The position numbers and the translations under genes were made by a program. Below are positions 63,529 through 64,000 of a DNA stretch of 64,000 nt, in pieces (position 1 is the stretch's first letter; every line of letters starts with the position of its first letter). Below the pieces are notes generated by a model. It ran no database searches. It worked only from the letters and a program-made list of their open reading frames with translations, and was not told where the DNA came from. The stretch lies in NCBI GenBank assembly GCA_964462445.1, contig CAYWXG010000001.1, forward strand, positions 1 to 64,000, given 5' to 3'. Source of the stretch: JAGBWK01 sp964462445 (GTDB lineage: Bacteria; Bacteroidota; Bacteroidia; Bacteroidales; Muribaculaceae).

Positions 63529-64000
63529 TTACAACACGTTGACACCTTCTTTATTGGAAATATTTTGACCATTCCCGATTGTTGTTTTTGCCGAGCGCGG
63601 GGTCATTAAATATTGCACGAAAATAATCGCAATAATTAAGATATATATCACCAAGGGTAACACCTTAAAATCGCTCGTACTGCTTATACTCTTCTCAAAT
63701 TTAAGGTCGGGCACAGAGATTTTTACTGTTTGATTCTCTTTCTCAAACATATATACTCCCTCATTGTCCACTATCACCGGAAGTTTCCCATCTTCCGACA
63801 ACTCGTTTAAATAGGTTGCTATTGCCGGAGCCAATTCTCCGGGCACTTTCGACTGTAGTCCTATCGACATTAGATCCCATCCTTTGACATCTGCCGACCA
63901 TTTATTGAGCACTGAATCTACATTCTGCTTATATGTGCGATAGGGTGCAACTCCTGTCTTCCCGGTGTTGCCCAATAGCAATTGGCGTTCTTGGAGCATC
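63529..64000 (-). CDS. Membrane protein of the GTPase cluster, N-terminus outside window
   Basis: The last 156 residues are visible; the frame reaches the right edge, so the start is probably outside. An extracytoplasmic-looking region (PVIVDNEGVYMFEKENQTVK) precedes one hydrophobic helix (about visible residues 113-132, LPLVIYILIIAIIFVQYLM) and a short C-terminal tail. It lies 71 bases before the GTPase gene on the same strand. Not recognised; context only suggests membership in the cluster. Confidence 0.55.
   Translation of the reverse strand, partial: MLQERQLLLGNTGKTGVAPYRTYKQNVDSVLNKWSADVKGWDLMSIGLQSKVPGELAPAIATYLNELSEDGKLPVIVDNEGVYMFEKENQTVKISVPDLKFEKSISSTSDFKVLPLVIYILIIAIIFVQYLMTPRSAKTTIGNGQNISNKEGVNVL

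Noticed and set aside
1..64000. CRISPR array, insertion sequence or rRNA operon
   Set aside because: No regularly spaced repeats, transposase-like protein or rRNA signature was seen on either strand.

Overview
The window looks like the chromosome of a Bacteroidales bacterium; Muribaculaceae is my best family guess, made from protein character alone. Supporting signs are promoter elements of the Bacteroidota type (TTTG, 19-21 bases, TAnnTTTG), a MurF-alanine racemase fusion, DUF4421 and GSCFA proteins, a PorE-like TPR/PD40/OmpA lipoprotein, an OmpP1/FadL-type barrel, and the gene order ilvD-ilvB-ilvN-acyl-ACP thioesterase-ilvC. No rRNA, tRNA, CRISPR array or transposase was seen.

Region 1 (1 to about 6.9 kb) is phage-derived: a large LPD38-like protein cut by the window edge, a P22/crAss-type portal protein, then an Abi_2 abortive-infection gene behind its own promoter and a hairpin leader, and, on the opposite strand, a small phage gene and a 5'-truncated terminase C-terminus. 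It reads as a decayed or rearranged prophage carrying a defence gene.

Region 2 (7-31 kb) is mostly plus-strand housekeeping: dxs-trkA-trkH, a PHP-type phosphatase, a minus-strand block (DMT transporter, GNAT enzyme, repeat-containing membrane protein, CstA), a three-gene set for nonulosonate-type sugar activation (neuC-like, neuA-like, CBS-nucleotidyltransferase), obg-pgeF, an HdeD-like membrane protein, a secreted low-complexity protein beside a FadL-type barrel, a PIF1-type helicase with TPRs, and mutS2.

Region 3 (31-44 kb, minus strand) holds pyrB-pyrI-flavin reductase-glyA-plsC followed by groS-groL, with an inverted repeat over the groS promoter, and an envelope block: DUF4421, PorE-like lipoprotein, GSCFA protein, murF/alr fusion.

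Region 4 (44-50 kb, plus strand) is the branched-chain amino acid operon, with a leader that could form an attenuator. Region 5 (50-57 kb, minus strand) holds an EEP phosphatase, the arginine set argR / GNAT-argG-argC, a 5'-nucleotidase and a small membrane protein.

Region 6 (57-64 kb, minus strand, cut by the right edge) is the most unusual part: at least six co-directional genes I do not recognise as a known system, built around a soluble P-loop GTPase with helical repeats and flanked by membrane-anchored or exported partners. This cluster and the Abi_2 gene with its hairpin leader are the best candidates for undescribed biology. Base skew and gene orientation also hint that replication forks meet somewhere around 31-44 kb.
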